Made by a program: the position numbers and the translations under genes. From assembly GCA_041740995.1 (NCBI GenBank), contig JBGSKY010000274.1:1-64000 (forward strand): a stretch of DNA of 64,000 nt. Direction: 5' to 3'. The stretch's first letter is position 1; each line of letters begins with the position of its first letter. The notes beneath the pieces are model-generated. The model worked only from the letters and a program-made list of their open reading frames with translations, was not told the DNA's origin and did not search any database. Shown in pieces: positions 62,278-64,000 of the stretch. Source of the stretch: JBGSKY01 sp041740995 (GTDB lineage: Bacteria; Planctomycetota; Planctomycetia; Pirellulales; Pirellulaceae).

Positions 62278-64000
62278 AGGAGGTAAATCAATAGGAGCAG
62301 TAAAGTAGAGACCGAGATTATTGAGCCAAGTTTCAGGCCCGGCGTTGTGTAAACTAATTTAACATGCCCTGCATTATCGGGAAGTCGCAACCGAATTAGG
62401 TGATCCTCGGAGATGAGTAATTCCACTGGTCCACCGGCACTACTTTTCGCAATCGACCAACCACCGTCTTGCAACATTGGCAAGGTCAGCTCGCAGGCAG
62501 CAGTCGAATCGGAATGTAAATTGATCTGTTCGTCTTGGCAGTCAATTTTCCAAAGAGTGGCCATTTCTGATGGTTTGGTGGTGTGCGAAAGCATTGAAAG
62601 TCGCGAGCCAGAATTCCGATAAACTGGTGGCTCGATCGAAAGCTGCGCATTGAAGTTTCGCGTGCCCGAAAGTAGATGCGTTTTTCCGACTTGCTTGGCG
62701 ATCTGAAAATTGACCACTTCGATCGATGAGCGTGGAGCGGACTCAAATTCTGTATCCAAATCGCGACCCGGTTGAGAGAAATAAACCGGCAAAGATTGCT
62801 TGCCCATGTCCCAGCGAAAATCGGCTGGAGGAGCCAATGCAAAGCTTTCACGATCGGCAAACGACAAATTCAAGTTCGAAAGGCCCAATAGTTGGATCAG
62901 CAGCAGTAGTTCTAAGCCGTAACCGACGAGACGCTTTCTCCATCTGTCATTTGAAGGCTTCAAGATATACCAAGCCGCTAGTCCGACAATGGCGGTTAGG
63001 CTGGTCGCAAATCCGGCATGCCAGAACATCAAGTCTCTTGCAAACCCGCCGCTGAGCGGTTCGCTGGGCACCTCGAAACCCAGTCCTTGGAGAAATAAAA
63101 TACTTGCGACAAAAGTGAAGACCAGATTCGTCAATACCAACCAGAGTAATCCGCCACGAACGTACATCCGTAAGTTTCGACGACGCGCAGCAAAATCTAA
63201 AAACACGCCGCCCAGCAGGCATATCGCTAGGCTGACCAGTGGCCAAAATTTCATGGGGAATCGAAACGCTTCATAGATTGGAAACCATTGTCGCAGAGAC
63301 CAGTAAAGCCCAGCGGTATCACCCAAGGCGGCCCATCCGGCGAAAACAACGATCACCAGAAGAGTTCTACATAGAAGCGCGCGGCCGGCGACCAGTAACG
63401 ACAAAGCTGCACATACAATGATCAATACTCCGACATGCAGCGACGGGCACCAGAGAAAGGACGGCTGGAATGCAGCTAACCAACGCGTGTGGTTGGGAGC
63501 AAACGAGCCGAAGATGGACGGTAGAACTATGGTCAAAAGCTCAGAGCTCTGCAAAACATAACGATCGCCAACTCCCGAACGTAACAACGTCTCTGAACCG
63601 GCGGCTCCAGCATGCATCCAATACCAAGTCGGTAAAATTTGCAGCGCCGATAAAGCGCCAGCAACAATGAATGCGATTCCAAACTGAAAAATCCGGGTCA
63701 ACGATTGGCTAACGAAAGAATCCCAGGGCGTGCGAAATGCTCTAGACTGTCGACGCGTTTTGACAATTTGCTCAATACAAAAAGTCAGCCACAGAACAAA
63801 GCTTAAAAGCGCTAAGTTGTACGGCAGTTGCACGTCGCCACCGAGGATCATCAGTGTCAGGCTAGCAGCTAGTGTTAGGCCCCACTTGGGAAGAACACAT
63901 TGTTGCGCCGGAGATTTTAGCCCTGTAAAGATCGAGCCCAAGGCCAAGGGTAACCATGCCGAAGAGAAAAAGTAGGGAGGGTTATAAATCAGAAAACAGT
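62235..64000 (-). CDS. YfhO-like polytopic membrane protein (5' end cut by window edge)
   Basis: The frame is open from 64000 to the stop at 62235, at least 588 residues; its beginning lies outside the window. The first visible residues FLIYNPPYFFSSAWLPLALG continue into about ten hydrophobic helices (for example LALLSFVLWLTFCIEQIV, IVVFAGWAALGDTAGLYWSL), followed by an exported C-terminal domain of about 200 residues and a last helix (GSIISVSTLLLLLIYLLCS). This is the organisation of YfhO-type membrane proteins, which in Gram-positives glycosylate teichoic acid; in planctomycetes the role is unknown. An internal TTG at 63947 is not the true start. Confidence 0.8.
   Translation of the reverse strand, partial: CFLIYNPPYFFSSAWLPLALGSIFTGLKSPAQQCVLPKWGLTLAASLTLMILGGDVQLPYNLALLSFVLWLTFCIEQIVKTRRQSRAFRTPWDSFVSQSLTRIFQFGIAFIVAGALSALQILPTWYWMHAGAAGSETLLRSGVGDRYVLQSSELLTIVLPSIFGSFAPNHTRWLAAFQPSFLWCPSLHVGVLIIVCAALSLLVAGRALLCRTLLVIVVFAGWAALGDTAGLYWSLRQWFPIYEAFRFPMKFWPLVSLAICLLGGVFLDFAARRRNLRMYVRGGLLWLVLTNLVFTFVASILFLQGLGFEVPSEPLSGGFARDLMFWHAGFATSLTAIVGLAAWYILKPSNDRWRKRLVGYGLELLLLIQLLGLSNLNLSFADRESFALAPPADFRWDMGKQSLPVYFSQPGRDLDTEFESAPRSSIEVVNFQIAKQVGKTHLLSGTRNFNAQLSIEPPVYRNSGSRLSMLSHTTKPSEMATLWKIDCQDEQINLHSDSTAACELTLPMLQDGGWSIAKSSAGGPVELLISEDHLIRLRLPDNAGHVKLVYTTPGLKLGSIISVSTLLLLLIYLLCSKHYRSRHPIPF

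Overview
The window looks like about 64 kb of chromosome from a planctomycete, probably Pirellulales-like. Base composition is near 50% GC. The gene content fits: ExbB/ExbD next to a squalene-cyclase-fold protein, a von Willebrand A/YfbK protein with an anti-sigma-like N terminus beside an ECF sigma factor, a large YfhO-like membrane protein, DUF2203, DUF3299 and DUF3127 proteins, frequent GTG/TTG starts, few strong Shine-Dalgarno sites, and short dispersed GC-rich palindromes. The assignment is an inference from protein families; there is no rRNA gene in the window.

Layout. 1-2.5 kb: an eroded defence region. The left edge cuts a type I CRISPR cas3 gene (HD nuclease plus start of the helicase, minus strand). 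Upstream of it lies what looks like an internally deleted cas5, then a HicB antitoxin with a coupled HicA-like small ORF, then decayed coding sequence. 2.5-9.2 kb (minus): YjfB, a squalene-cyclase-fold membrane protein, ExbD, ExbB, a TPR protein and a hypothetical protein. 9.2-17.3 kb: housekeeping genes, with prfB carrying its programmed frameshift, a thioesterase, an OprP-type porin, a UvrD/PcrA helicase, lysyl-tRNA synthetase and a receiver protein without its phospho-acceptor. 17.3-20.8 kb: VWA/anti-sigma protein and ECF sigma factor. 21-27.3 kb: sugar-phosphate epimerase, DegP-like protease, Cys-rich lipoprotein, Lol-type ABC permease and ATPase. 27.5-33.6 kb: hemH, pyrK-like, hemB, two uncharacterised proteins, a Dus enzyme and an MtfA-like peptidase.

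34-39.3 kb (minus): S-adenosylhomocysteinase behind an ArsR-methyltransferase fusion regulator (SahR-like) that has a clear palindromic operator, then a membrane protein, DUF2203 and an ExeA-like ATPase. 39.4-48.5 kb (plus): a glutamine-synthetase-fold protein that lacks catalytic motifs, secreted and membrane hypotheticals, a methyltransferase, a SMUG1-type uracil-DNA glycosylase, a coiled-coil protein with a 37-residue membrane peptide, and Kdo transferase WaaA. 48.5-50 kb: tRNA-Arg(ACG) followed by 1.36 kb with no convincing gene. 50-54.2 kb: an OmpR-type two-component system, a beta-hydroxyacid dehydrogenase, a GNAT acetyltransferase and an OB-fold protein ending in an SSB-like acidic tip. 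54.2-59 kb (minus): the flagellar operon flgN-flgK-flgL-fliW, with no csrA after fliW. 59.2-64 kb: GTP-dependent PEP carboxykinase, an aromatic/aspartate aminotransferase and the 3' part of a YfhO-like gene cut by the right edge.

Most of the window is ordinary core chromosome. The points that most merit follow-up are the cas5 deletion remnant beside cas3, the SahR-like regulator with its operator and the inverted repeat before ahcY, the glutamine-synthetase pseudoenzyme, the SSB-tailed DUF3127 protein, and the FlgL enlarged by three hook-IN repeats.
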